Source of the DNA: Bacilli bacterium
GTDB lineage: Bacteria > Bacillota_I > Bacilli_A > RF39 > UBA660
NCBI GenBank assembly: GCA_016297695.1
Contig: JAEDGC010000033.1
Coordinates: 1-19,974 of the forward strand
Length of the DNA stretch: 19,974 bases
Direction: 5' to 3'
The stretch's first letter is position 1. The number at the start of each line of letters is the position of its first letter. This document shows positions 6,120 to 13,282 of the stretch, in pieces. Both the position numbers and the translations under genes were made by a program. The notes under the pieces were generated by a model. That model had not been told where the DNA came from. It worked only from the letters and a program-made list of their open reading frames with translations, and did not search any database.

Positions 6120-7145
6120 ATGCAAACAATAAATGAATTAAGAAATAGTAATTTAAAAAATTATGAAAATGATTATATTGTTGATAATTTAATTAGAGAA
6201 AATGGTTTATATGCAATATTAGGAAGTGCTAAAGTTGGTAAATCTTCGTTTGCTCTTCAACTTGCAAATTCAGTTGCTAATGGGTTAGATTTTTTAAATC
6301 TTAAGACAAAGAAACATCCTGTTTTATATCTTAGTACAGAAATGACTCCAAGTGATACTATATCAAGAATTGATCTTATGAATTTAAATATAAATGATGA
6401 TTCTTTTCAGTTTGATTTTTCAAATAAAATGACAATATATTTAATTAATGATTTAGTAAGAGATTTTGTCCAAAAATATAATGGAAAATTGGTTATTATT
6501 GATATGTTTATTGGAATTGAATTTCCACAAGAATACAATATTAATAAATATGACGATATGAGTAAAATTATTATTCCACAAATAAGAAGCTTATGTAACA
6601 CTTACAATGTAACAGTAATTATTACTCATCACTTAAATAAAAATGGACAACCATTAGGAAGCACAGCTATTGAAAGTTGTATGGATGGATGTCTATGTCT
6701 TACTAAAAATAAAGATTTAGATGATATATTATATTTAAATTATATTGGAAGAAATTATCCTAGTAGAAAAATAACTTTATCTAGAGATAAAAATATGGTA
6801 TTAAGTGTAAATGAAGATGAAAAAGATAATGAACTTAATCCTAATCTACTAGCACTTCTAACTTATGTAATTAAAAATAAAGAGGTTGAATCTACTATAT
6901 CTGATTTACTAGTTCAATTAAAAATATTTATTGATCCATCAGTATTAGGTAAATTAATATCAAGAAATAAAAAATTATTAGAAAGTTTAGGTCTTTATAT
7001 TGAAGATAAAAGAACTTCTGATAAAAGATTATATAAATTTAAATATATTGAACCAGACAATTTAGTAGATGATTCTATTTTTAATCAAGAGAATTTAGAA
7101 GATACTAATAGTTTTATAGCAAAGGAGGAAAATAATGGCTACTAA
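6120..7145 (+). CDS. RepA-like hexameric ATPase (RecA-fold helicase)
   Basis: This 341-residue P-loop ATPase is of the RSF1010 RepA/AAA_25 type and is expected to act as a replicative helicase for the excised element. Walker A is GSAKVGKSS (residues 35-43), Walker B LVIID (124-128). VTVIITHHLNKNG (164-176) and PLGSTAIES (178-186) are the H3/H4-type motifs characteristic of this family. After residue 230 a winged-helix-like tail (LLALLTYVIKNKEVE...LGKLISRNKKLLESLGLYIED) probably contributes DNA or partner binding. It lies between the HTH protein and the integrase; its last 11 bases overlap the integrase start, so both are co-translated. No primase domain is attached. Standalone RepA-like ATPases are common in small integrative elements and plasmids. 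Confidence 0.85.
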   Translation: MQTINELRNSNLKNYENDYIVDNLIRENGLYAILGSAKVGKSSFALQLANSVANGLDFLNLKTKKHPVLYLSTEMTPSDTISRIDLMNLNINDDSFQFDFSNKMTIYLINDLVRDFVQKYNGKLVIIDMFIGIEFPQEYNINKYDDMSKIIIPQIRSLCNTYNVTVIITHHLNKNGQPLGSTAIESCMDGCLCLTKNKDLDDILYLNYIGRNYPSRKITLSRDKNMVLSVNEDEKDNELNPNLLALLTYVIKNKEVESTISDLLVQLKIFIDPSVLGKLISRNKKLLESLGLYIEDKRTSDKRLYKFKYIEPDNLVDDSIFNQENLEDTNSFIAKEENNGY

Positions 7146-8250
7146 ACTATTAGATAAAAAAGATTGGACTACAGATGGTCGTAAATGGATATTTTATGAC
7201 TATATAAAGAATTTAGATGGAACTAGAAGAAAATATAAGTCAAAGAAGTTTTTCACTAAAACAGAGGCATTACAAGCCGAAAGAGAGTTTCTATTATCAA
7301 ATACTAATAAAGCGGATAAAAACTATAATATGACCTTTAAAGAACTTTATACACTATTTTATCAATATAAAGAAGATAAAGTAAAATTTACAACCTTAAA
7401 GACTTATCGTGATAGAGAAAAGTTTTTCAAAGATTTAGATAATGTTAAATTAAAAGATTTTAATATTGAACACTTTGAAAAATGGAAAAAACAAATAAAT
7501 TCTTATGGATATACAACTAATCATAAAAATCATTTATTTAAATTCTTTAAAGAATTATTAAACTTTGCTACTAAATGGTACAATTTTAACTTTACTGCAA
7601 CTTATAACAAAATGACTAATTTTACTGACCCAAATGAAATACCTAAAGAAATGTTATTTTTCACTTATGAAGAATTTAAAAAATTTATATCTGTAGAAGA
7701 TGATATATTGTATAAGACAATGTTTGAAACTTTATATTATTGTGGACTTCGACGTGGAGAACTTAGAGGTTTAACTTGGAAAGACATAGATTTTGATAAT
7801 CAATATTTAAGTGTTAATAAAAACATTGTTGCAACTCGTGGTGATGAAAACAAACCTTATATGGTAACTACACCCAAAACAAAATCTAGTATAAGAAATA
7901 TTCCTATACCAAAAGTATTAATTGAAGATATGAAAAAGTTATATGAAATTTCAAAAAAGCATTATGGATTTAATAATGATTGGTATTTATTTGGAGATAC
8001 GGAACCTATCACTAATGGAAAAATTAGATGTAGAAAAAATAAAAATTGTAAGTTAGCAGAAGTTAAACAAATTAGAATACACGATTTTAGGCATAGTTGT
8101 GCATCACTTTTAATTAATAGTGGTGCAACTATAAATGTAGTTGCAAAGTATTTAGGTCATACAAAAATAGATGAGACATTAAATACATATTCTCATCTAT
8201 TTAAAAATCAAATGAATGAAATAATTAACATTATTGACAAACTAAATTAA
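7135..8250 (+). CDS. int: Tyrosine recombinase/integrase of element B
   Basis: This full-length 371-residue tyrosine integrase catalyses insertion and excision of element B. Residues 1-60 (GRKWIFYDYIKNLDGTRRK...) form an arm-binding domain of the Tn916/AP2-like type. Residues 65-165 are the SAM-like core-binding domain. The catalytic domain carries R206 (CGLRRGE), the Lys region TPKTKSS (247-252), H316 and R319 (IHDFRHSC), H342 (LGHTK) and Y352 (NTYSHL). The ATG lies in GGAGGAAAATAATGG and overlaps the ATPase stop by 11 bp, so integrase output follows the Xre-controlled operon. It is closely related to the 18357 integrase in the DPNEIP and catalytic blocks, but less so in the arm-binding domain, in line with different arm repeats. 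Confidence 0.96.
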   Translation: MATKLLDKKDWTTDGRKWIFYDYIKNLDGTRRKYKSKKFFTKTEALQAEREFLLSNTNKADKNYNMTFKELYTLFYQYKEDKVKFTTLKTYRDREKFFKDLDNVKLKDFNIEHFEKWKKQINSYGYTTNHKNHLFKFFKELLNFATKWYNFNFTATYNKMTNFTDPNEIPKEMLFFTYEEFKKFISVEDDILYKTMFETLYYCGLRRGELRGLTWKDIDFDNQYLSVNKNIVATRGDENKPYMVTTPKTKSSIRNIPIPKVLIEDMKKLYEISKKHYGFNNDWYLFGDTEPITNGKIRCRKNKNCKLAEVKQIRIHDFRHSCASLLINSGATINVVAKYLGHTKIDETLNTYSHLFKNQMNEIINIIDKLN

Positions 8251-8253
8251 AAT

Positions 8254-8275
8254 GGGTACCTATTTGGGTACCTAA
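8254..8275 (+). repeat. Candidate arm sites, right end of element B
   Basis: Two copies of GGGTACCTA (8254 and 8266), 12 bp apart, sit four bases after the integrase stop. They mirror the pair at 1144-1166 at the other end of the element. Confidence 0.6.
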
Positions 8276-8300
8276 TACATATATAAAATGGCTCAAAGAC

Positions 8301-8345
8301 CTTATAAACAAAGTATCCCGCCATATAGACGGGATTTCAGGGGGG
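8301..8345 (+). other. Junction B/C: candidate attachment site
   Basis: CTTATAAACAAA (8301-8312) is followed by a 6-bp inverted repeat ATCCCG / CGGGAT (8315-8320 and 8330-8335) and TTTCAGGGGGG ending at 8345. The flanking motifs match the junctions at 983 and 19745 while the stem sequence differs. Confidence 0.55.
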
Positions 8346-8450
8346 ACTTTATTAATAGTTTTTTCCAATTTAATGCATTTATTTTGCTCTTTATTTTAGA
8401 CCTTTTTAGCTTTTTTGATACCTTTAAAGTTTTCTTAGCGTTAAAATTAT

Positions 8451-8469
8451 AAGCCATAAATAAGTCATA
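8451..8469 (+). repeat. Candidate arm sites, left end of element C
   Basis: AAGCCATA (8451) and AAGTCATA (8462), 11 bp apart, match the two AAGTCATA copies behind the element C integrase (19690 and 19702). The rest of 8346-8568 is AT-rich with no gene seen; its last part probably holds the leftward gene's terminator. Confidence 0.55.
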
Positions 8470-8568
8470 GAATTTATAACAATATTAACTATTAAACTTT
8501 AGATTTTAGGTTAATATATTATATTTAATTATATTATATAAAAATAGTTATTATATTATTATAATTTA

Positions 8569-8784
8569 TTATAATTTTTCAATAATTCTATTATATAAAG
8601 CATATAATACTATTAAATACAGAAAGCCATCACCTACAATTATACATAACCATAATGGCTTATCAAAGCTCATAACTGTTAACGCCGGTATTATCTCATA
8701 AGGATTACTTGGTACAACAAACGCTAATATACAAATAATTATAAAACCGACAATACCTAATATTTGAAATATACTTTTCAACAT
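8569..8784 (-). CDS. Small two-helix membrane protein
   Basis: This is a 71-residue hydrophobic protein with two predicted membrane segments: SIFQILGIVGFIIICILAFV near the N-terminus and PLWLCIIVGDGFLYLIVLYA near the C-terminus. A short loop (PSNPYEIIPALTVMSFDK) joins them. I chose the ATG at 8784 (MLKSIF) because GAGGTG lies eight bases upstream; the longer frame from 8799 would place this site inside the gene. It is divergent from an Xre gene, and the two ribosome regions share GAGGTGTAAG, so they may be co-regulated. The family is not recognised. It could be a bacteriocin-immunity-like, holin-like or superinfection-exclusion-type protein, but nothing in the sequence decides this. Confidence 0.65.
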   Translation of the reverse strand: MLKSIFQILGIVGFIIICILAFVVPSNPYEIIPALTVMSFDKPLWLCIIVGDGFLYLIVLYALYNRIIEKL

Positions 8785-8847
8785 GCTTACACCTCTCATT
8801 TTAGTTGAATACTTTCAAAACGTTTTAATTCATAGGATACACAATCA

Positions 8848-8876
8848 ATTATACCACACAACCGACTATTTGTCGA
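8848..8876 (-). promoter_or_regulatory. Promoter of the small membrane protein gene
   Basis: Reading leftward, TCGACA (8876-8871) and TATAAT (8853-8848) are 17 bp apart, with TGG before the -10 (extended -10). The -35 overlaps a CGAC-N5-GTCG inverted repeat (8863-8875), a possible operator. Confidence 0.6.
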
Positions 8877-8911
8877 AGTATAAAAGCACAATAATATGAA
8901 AAAATATTATT
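8870..8911 (+). promoter_or_regulatory. Weak promoter and inverted repeat upstream of the Xre gene
   Basis: TTGTCG (8870-8875) and TAATAT (8892-8897) are 16 bp apart. The -10 lies in the left arm of AATAATAT / ATATTATT (8890-8897 and 8904-8911), an inverted repeat placed where a self-repressing Xre protein could bind. Confidence 0.4.
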
Positions 8912-8924
8912 AGTGAGGTGTAAG

Positions 8925-9170
8925 ATGAAAAAGACAAATAGTGATGACAATAATATTATCTACTATATCGTTGGTAAGAACATTAAAAAGTATCGAGAAT
9001 TAAAAGGTCTTACACAAGTTCAATTAGCTGATATGTGTAGTTTGTCTTATGGATTTATAAGTGATTTAGAAAGTAATACATTTAGAACTATTTCACTTAA
9101 CACTATGTATCTAATAGCTAAAAAATTAGAAATACATCCTAAGCAATTATTAGATGACTTAGATAAATAA
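8925..9170 (+). CDS. Xre-family HTH regulator (81 aa)
   Basis: This compact single-domain DNA-binding protein runs: IVGKNIKKYRELKGLTQVQLADMC, then SLSYGFISDLESN (recognition helix), then ISLNTMYLIAKKLEIHPKQLL. This is the full five-helix Xre fold with almost nothing else, the usual size for Cro/SinR-like regulators. The start is the ATG at 8925, with GAGGTG five to ten bases upstream; a GTG at 8913 lies in front of that site and is unlikely. It is divergent from the small membrane protein and ends at a strong terminator, so it is monocistronic. Likely targets are its own promoter and the facing promoter. Confidence 0.88.
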   Translation: MKKTNSDDNNIIYYIVGKNIKKYRELKGLTQVQLADMCSLSYGFISDLESNTFRTISLNTMYLIAKKLEIHPKQLLDDLDK

Positions 9171-9207
9171 AAACTCCAATAATCATTATTGAATTATAGG
9201 AGTTTTT
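9169..9207 (+). terminator. Intrinsic terminator after the Xre gene
   Basis: AAAAACTCC (9169-9177) pairs with GGAGTTTTT (9199-9207), with further AATAAT/ATTATT pairing inside and a T-rich tail (TTTTTATTTTG). Confidence 0.85.
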
Positions 9208-9265
9208 ATTTTGTATTAAAAGCATTAAAAATAATATGTTATAATTTTCTATATAAAGAGTTATT

Positions 9266-9571
9266 TTATAAGTTTTCTTTATACTTTGGGGGATTTTGAA
9301 TTGGTGTATCTAAAAAGAAGCAATGCAAACTTATATCTAATGCTCGAGCCAATTTATCAAGAAAAACTATTGATACACCCTGCTCTACATTCTCAGCTGT
9401 TAGATTATATAACATATTTGAACTGCTGTTTATTTCTTCCGCTAATTTTTCAATAGTTACAAAACCTTTATCATTCATTATTTTAGCATTATTGCAATGA
9501 TAACGATAATAATCTACATTTTTGCCTATTAGTTTTAATAAACTTCTTTTATCTTCATCAGTATAATTCAT
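9266..9571 (-). CDS. Xre-like regulator (101 aa)
   Basis: This is a probable DNA-binding regulator. The conserved frame is LIGKNVDYYR, then FVTIEKLAEEINSSSNMLYNL, then VSIVFLDKLARALDISLHCFF. These correspond to helix 1, the HTH pair and the final helices of an Xre domain, with an insertion of about 15 residues (HCNNAKIMNDKG) between helix 1 and helix 2. I chose the ATG at 9571 because GGAGG (9581-9577) precedes it; the longer frame starts at a TTG that overlaps this site. It is divergent from the gene at 9748, with ACTTAA-type inverted repeats between them, so it probably controls the RsgI-like pair. Confidence 0.75.
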   Translation of the reverse strand: MNYTDEDKRSLLKLIGKNVDYYRYHCNNAKIMNDKGFVTIEKLAEEINSSSNMLYNLTAENVEQGVSIVFLDKLARALDISLHCFFLDTPIQNPPKYKENL

Positions 9572-9593
9572 ATTTGCCTCCAACCTAAGTCTT

Positions 9594-9694
9594 TTACTTA
9601 ATTACTTTAAGTATTAACCTAGTAATATTATCGGCAAAATATAAATTTTTAACCATAAACTAAATACTTAATATTTTTAAGTTATTTACTTAAT
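9594..9694. promoter_or_regulatory. Cluster of ACTTAA-type operator half-sites
   Basis: TTACTTAAT (9594-9602), TACTTTAAGTA (9603-9613), ACTTAA-N5-TTAAGT (9666-9682) and TTACTTAAT (9686-9694) lie between the divergent Xre-like gene and the 9748 gene. The last two are just upstream of the rightward promoter. Repeated inverted sites between divergent genes suggest the Xre-like protein binds here; this is inferred. Confidence 0.5.
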
Positions 9695-9700
9695 CTGTGT

Positions 9701-9728
9701 TTTACAATTTTAAATTTAATGGTATAAT
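9701..9728 (+). promoter_or_regulatory. Promoter of the RsgI-like gene pair
   Basis: TTTACA (9701-9706) and TATAAT (9723-9728) are 16 bp apart, with TGG before the -10. The start point would lie right at the GAGGTGG ribosome site, giving an unusually short leader. Confidence 0.6.
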
Positions 9729-9747
9729 ATAATTGAGGTGGTATAAA

Positions 9748-11013
9748 ATGAAGTCTTTAATTAAAGACAAAAAATTCATAATTTGCATAGCATCAGCTTT
9801 AATAATCTTATTGATTATAGGAAGCATATTATTATTTAATAGAGGAAGTAAAGTAAACGATACAAGCAAAACAAAAGACATTACAAATAATTATGTTGCT
9901 TATATTAAAATTAATCCATCCATAAAACTTGAATATACTCAAACTTGTAAACAAGTTGAAAAAGACAATGATGATTTTAATTGTGAGGAACCAAAAGTTA
10001 CTAACTATGAATTAGTAAATGATGATGCTAAAAATATTTACAAAGATATTGATCTATTAGGTAGTAGCAAAGATTTATTCAAGGTTTTAAACTTAATATG
10101 TGAAACAGCTAAAGATAATGGTATTGTATTTGAAAAAGTTGATATATATACTGATTGGAATAAAATAGAAAACTATATAGATGAAAAAAATGAAGTATCT
10201 GAAACTATAAATTTTAATATAGAAATCACAAATAAAGATGATGTAAATAAAAAAATTGAAACAGAGGAAAATAATATTGTCACTTATAATGTGTCATTTG
10301 ATACGAATGGTGGAAATATCATAGAAAGTCAAGTTATTAAAAAAGATGATAAAGCAACAAAGCCATCAAATCCAACAAAAACTGGATATAAATTTATTGA
10401 GTGGCAATTAGATAATAAGTCATTCGACTTTGATACAAAAATTAATAAGGATATAACCCTAAAAGCAAAATGGGAAAAAGAAGAAAAAAATAATTCTACT
10501 AATAACAATACATCGAATAATAACAATACATCGAATAATAATAATTCATCTAATAATAACAATTCATCTAATAATAACAATACATCAAATAATAATGCTA
10601 ATAATACAGGAAACAATCAATCATCAGAGGAAAATAATACTCAGCAACCTATAACTCCTCCAAAAGAAGAAGATACTCATAAAGGAATTATTAACCTAAA
10701 TGATAATGTAATGTATATAACTGGAGATATTATGTATAAATGTGATAATTGTATAAGTGATTCGGTAATTCAACAAATTAATTCATATAAAGGTATAACA
10801 AACTTAGGTCTTGATTCGGGATATGCTTGGATAAGAAGTATTAATATTCCTGAAGGTAAATACTCTGATTATGACGGTGTTAATATAGGTGTTGTAGAAA
10901 ATTTACTTATTCAATGCGGTGCTGAAATGGGTGGTGCTAACTCAGACTGGGAACCAAAATTATTGACAGAACAAGTATGTAACGAATACAAATTATCTTG
11001 TGATAGATGGTAA
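9748..11013 (+). CDS. Membrane-anchored protein: RsgI-like NP-motif domain, InlB-type repeat, Asn-rich linker
   Basis: This is a 421-residue surface protein (start ATG 9748; GAGGTGG upstream). A nine-residue basic cytoplasmic tail is followed by a transmembrane helix (FIICIASALIILLIIGSILLF, about residues 10-30). Residues 45-165 contain YIKINPSIKLEY, the hallmark of the extracellular domain of anti-sigma factor RsgI. Known RsgI proteins self-cleave at the Asn-Pro bond, here N56-P57. Residues 180-243 are one InlB/Listeria-Bacteroides repeat (VSFDTNGGN...TGYKFIEW...ITLKAKWE). A low-complexity NNNNTS/NNNNSS linker (250-290) leads to a C-terminal domain with a CDNC pair and three more Cys. The RsgI cytoplasmic sigma-binding domain is absent and no sigma factor is nearby, so this is not a complete anti-sigma factor. 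It probably senses or displays something outside the cell. Confidence 0.75.
   Translation: MKSLIKDKKFIICIASALIILLIIGSILLFNRGSKVNDTSKTKDITNNYVAYIKINPSIKLEYTQTCKQVEKDNDDFNCEEPKVTNYELVNDDAKNIYKDIDLLGSSKDLFKVLNLICETAKDNGIVFEKVDIYTDWNKIENYIDEKNEVSETINFNIEITNKDDVNKKIETEENNIVTYNVSFDTNGGNIIESQVIKKDDKATKPSNPTKTGYKFIEWQLDNKSFDFDTKINKDITLKAKWEKEEKNNSTNNNTSNNNNTSNNNNSSNNNNSSNNNNTSNNNANNTGNNQSSEENNTQQPITPPKEEDTHKGIINLNDNVMYITGDIMYKCDNCISDSVIQQINSYKGITNLGLDSGYAWIRSINIPEGKYSDYDGVNIGVVENLLIQCGAEMGGANSDWEPKLLTEQVCNEYKLSCDRW
10501..10596 (+). repeat. 18-bp tandem repeat encoding the Asn/Ser/Thr linker
   Basis: About five head-to-tail 18-bp units of the type AATAATAACAATACATCG encode NNNNTS/NNNNSS. The array stays in frame whatever the copy number, so linker length can vary by slippage without frameshift. 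Confidence 0.8.
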
Positions 11014-11142
11014 AACATAAAATACTATCTAAATAATGGAAAAGTTTAAAGATAACTACAAATTTTGATATATGTACCATAGTGTATATTAAAATTATAT
11101 ATATCATATTTTAAATACAATAGTTTATATGAGGTGGTTACT

Positions 11143-12171
11143 ATGAAAAAAATTAAGCATAAAAAATTATTAATAATTGGAATCATTATATTATTAATTA
11201 TTTTAAGTATAGGAATTAAAGAATTAATCATAAATCATAAAAATAAGGTATTTATTAATAATATTAAAAATATTATGAATGATGAAGAAATAAATTTAAT
11301 TGTTGAAATTAATCCAAGTATATCATTAACTGTGAAAAACGAAACTGTCATTGAATCTAAATGTTTAAATGATGATTGTTTAGAATTATTAAATAAAATG
11401 AATTATAATTATAATGATAATTTAAATAATCAAAAAATAGATAAAGTATTAAATGATTTTTATAATGGTGCAAAGGAAAACGGATATGACACTTCAAATG
11501 GAATGACTGTGTCATCAAATTCTTCTTCAGTAGAAGCTTATATTAAAGATATTAAAGAAGCAACTTTTGAGCATATTACTTTGGATGAAGAAAATGCTAT
11601 ATTAAATAAAGAAAAAACAGACAATCTTTCTAAAGATGAATATAACCAAAAATTATTATCAGAATTAAAAAATGATGAAGATTATGGTGAAGTATATACT
11701 TGTGATATTTATGATGGTGAAGTTAAATGTTATATAACTGATTATATGAGTGATATAATGAAAAATTTTGGAAAAAGTGATGCAATAGATTTAGTTAGAT
11801 TAGAATTAAATGTTTCTAAATTAAAAAGAATTTTGAACAAATTTGATTTTAGATATGAAACAGATAATTTTGCTATTAAATCAATTCAATTAGCAAATGG
11901 CAAAACATATGACTATGTAGATAAAGCTGTACGTGTATTTAATGATTTTCATAATATCGAAATTGATAGATTTGAAATAATTAATTGTCTTACTTATTCA
12001 ATAAATAAATATGGCCCTCCGAATGAATATGGTCATAAAGAAGTAATTGAAGCTAAAGATTTCTATATTCCATTTGCTAAAGTTGACTTATTAACAAAAA
12101 CTTATGAAAAAAAAGATGTAATTTGGGTTGATAATGCTACTGAATTACCAACTAAACATATTGGTTTATAA
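11143..12171 (+). CDS. Second RsgI-like NP-motif membrane protein
   Basis: This is a 342-residue protein (start ATG 11143, chosen because GAGGTGG precedes it; the upstream GTG overlaps that site). A short basic tail (MKKIKHKK) is followed by one transmembrane helix (residues 9-30) and an extracellular part. VEINPSISLTVKNETVIES (residues 54-72) is the RsgI-type NP motif, N57-P58, followed by a helical region typical of that domain. The rest (residues 150-342) is unrecognised; it includes paired Cys in YTCDIYDGEVKCY and a long mixed region. Like the preceding gene it lacks the cytoplasmic anti-sigma domain. The two may be co-transcribed or have a second promoter in the 130-bp gap (TTGATA near 11068 is one candidate). 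They may form a pair exposed on the same membrane. Confidence 0.7.
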   Translation: MKKIKHKKLLIIGIIILLIILSIGIKELIINHKNKVFINNIKNIMNDEEINLIVEINPSISLTVKNETVIESKCLNDDCLELLNKMNYNYNDNLNNQKIDKVLNDFYNGAKENGYDTSNGMTVSSNSSSVEAYIKDIKEATFEHITLDEENAILNKEKTDNLSKDEYNQKLLSELKNDEDYGEVYTCDIYDGEVKCYITDYMSDIMKNFGKSDAIDLVRLELNVSKLKRILNKFDFRYETDNFAIKSIQLANGKTYDYVDKAVRVFNDFHNIEIDRFEIINCLTYSINKYGPPNEYGHKEVIEAKDFYIPFAKVDLLTKTYEKKDVIWVDNATELPTKHIGL

Positions 12172-12176
12172 CTTCA

Positions 12177-12201
12177 TATTTATATACTTCGTATATAAAT
12201 A
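12177..12201. repeat. Palindrome copy 1 (core TATATACTTCGTATATA)
   Basis: Perfect 11-bp arms surround TTC. The core recurs at 15177-15203 and 15334-15356. It is followed by another inverted repeat, TAATGGATA / TATCCATTA, to about 12238. No T run follows, so it is not a standard terminator. Confidence 0.85.
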
Positions 12202-12259
12202 ATGGATAAGAACAAGTAAGTTTTGACATATCCATTACTTATGCTTTTATTATTCCCTG

Positions 12260-12276
12260 ACATAGTGGCATAGTAA
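12260..12276 (+). repeat. Box copy 1 (ATAGTGGCATAGTAA)
   Basis: The same box occurs at 15284-15299 and 15916-15931, always on the plus strand and always downstream of a TATATACTTCGTATATA palindrome. A weaker version, GTCATAGTGTCATTAA, is near 5102-5117 in element B. Function unknown. Confidence 0.8.
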
Positions 12277-12288
12277 TTTTCTTTTATG

Positions 12289-12315
12289 AAAGAGTTAGGC
12301 ACACCCTAACTCTTT
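12289..12315 (+). terminator. Intrinsic terminator after the RsgI-like pair
   Basis: AAAGAGTTAGG and CCTAACTCTTT form a perfect 11-bp stem with a 5-nt loop and a TTTTATTAT tail. A near copy of this stem (GAGTTAGG / CCTAACTC) ends the RNA region at 15945-15976. Confidence 0.85.
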
Positions 12316-12374
12316 TATTATGCATTAAACATTTATTTATAAAATATGTTATTTGTTTATTAGGGGTAAAACTT

Positions 12375-12920
12375 ATGAATATGAATTTTGAAGAAAACGT
12401 TTACTATTTCACAGAGTTAGTTTTTAACAACATTCAATCAGCAAAAGTTAAAAAAAATAAAAGAAAAGAGGTGTTTAAACATTTAAAAGTTAAATCAAAA
12501 GGAGATAAGATAATTGTAAATACAAAAAGGCATACATTTATCTTAAATAAAAAACAAATTGAAGAACACAATTTTAAACAATATCTTACAAAGTTTTTAG
12601 CTTTATACTATTTCGAAGGTTTATCAAGGTACTTAAATAACACCATTTCGTTTGAAGAATTTGCTGAAATAAAAAAAGAAGCACCTAAGATAGTTAGAGA
12701 TATCTTAGTTCAAAGGAATAATATTTCAGAACAATTAATATTACTCCGTAAGAATAAAGACTTACAAGAAGTACAAGAATATATTGATGATATCTATAAT
12801 CACAAATATGCAAGTGAATATACAAAATATTTAATTGATAGATACTATTATAATATAAAGGGATTAATTAGACCAGAGAAAAACTGTCTAGAAAGAATGT
12901 TTAAATTATTATTACGTTAA
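12375..12920 (+). CDS. Hypothetical protein, first gene of the SSB-nuclease-ClpP operon
   Basis: This is an unrecognised 181-residue protein. AGGGG lies eight bases before the ATG. It is basic and helical throughout, with a lysine cluster early (SAKVKKNKRKEVFKHLKVK), a central hydrophobic segment FLALYYFEGLSRYL, and a C-terminal half rich in charged helices (IVRDILVQRNNISEQLILLRKNKDL). No membrane segment or Cys motif is seen. The high positive charge and the neighbours (SSB, ribonuclease) make nucleic-acid binding plausible but unproven. It is separated from the SSB gene by 22 bp holding an AAAAGGAG site, so the four genes appear to form one operon. Confidence 0.7.
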   Translation: MNMNFEENVYYFTELVFNNIQSAKVKKNKRKEVFKHLKVKSKGDKIIVNTKRHTFILNKKQIEEHNFKQYLTKFLALYYFEGLSRYLNNTISFEEFAEIKKEAPKIVRDILVQRNNISEQLILLRKNKDLQEVQEYIDDIYNHKYASEYTKYLIDRYYYNIKGLIRPEKNCLERMFKLLLR

Positions 12921-12942
12921 AAAAGAAAAGGAGAAATATTTT

Positions 12943-13257
12943 ATGTTAAATCAAACTGTATTAGTAGGTCGCTTAACTCAAGACCTAAAACAAGAGTTAG
13001 ATGAAAATGATAGAAAGACTTTTATAGCTACACTTGCTGTTCCTAGAAGTCATAAAAATATTAATGGAGAATATGATACTGATTTTGTTCCAATTTTGCT
13101 AACAGATAATATTGGAAGTAATGCTTTTGAATATTGTAAAAAAGGTGATTTATTGGGTATTAAAGGTAGAATTGAAAGTTTTAAAGAAGAAGAAAAAAAT
13201 ATAATTAGATTAATTGCTGAAAAAGTAACATTCTTATCATCTAAACAAGAAGCATAA
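12943..13257 (+). CDS. ssb: Short single-stranded DNA-binding protein
   Basis: This 104-residue OB-fold SSB opens with the family signature MLNQTVLVGRLTQDLK and continues with ATLAVPRSHKNINGEYDTDF (strand 3/loop), then ANxF-like SNAFEYCKKGDLLGIKGRIES, all in normal SSB order. It is much shorter than housekeeping SSB (about 160-180 residues) and ends KQEA. The disordered Gly/Pro linker and acidic DDIPF tip that recruit host partners are missing. Such tail-less SSBs are typical of phages and plasmids and would coat element DNA during replication without calling host repair enzymes. It lies in an operon with a beta-CASP nuclease and a ClpP-like protease. Confidence 0.88.
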   Translation: MLNQTVLVGRLTQDLKQELDENDRKTFIATLAVPRSHKNINGEYDTDFVPILLTDNIGSNAFEYCKKGDLLGIKGRIESFKEEEKNIIRLIAEKVTFLSSKQEA

Positions 13258-13282
13258 CTATATTTAAAGGAACTATATAGAT

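Larger units (their letters stand above)
1029..8345. mobile_element. Integrative element B (about 7.3 kb)
   Basis: The element is bounded by the junctions at 983-1028 and 8301-8345, with GGTACCTA-type repeats of 12-bp period near both ends (1144-1166 and 8254-8275). Contents in order are a TnpV-like gene, a small unknown gene, four leftward genes with shared C-terminal tails, a leftward Xre repressor, and a rightward HTH protein, RepA-like ATPase and integrase. No relaxase, T4SS, capsid or terminase gene is visible. It could be a mobilizable element or satellite that uses a helper's transfer machinery. The exact ends are uncertain by tens of bases. Confidence 0.7.

Noticed and set aside
10329..10616. 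Minus-strand Leu-rich frame opposite the Asn-rich linker
   Set aside because: It is a by-product of the AAT/AAC repeat read backwards (TTA/GTT codons).
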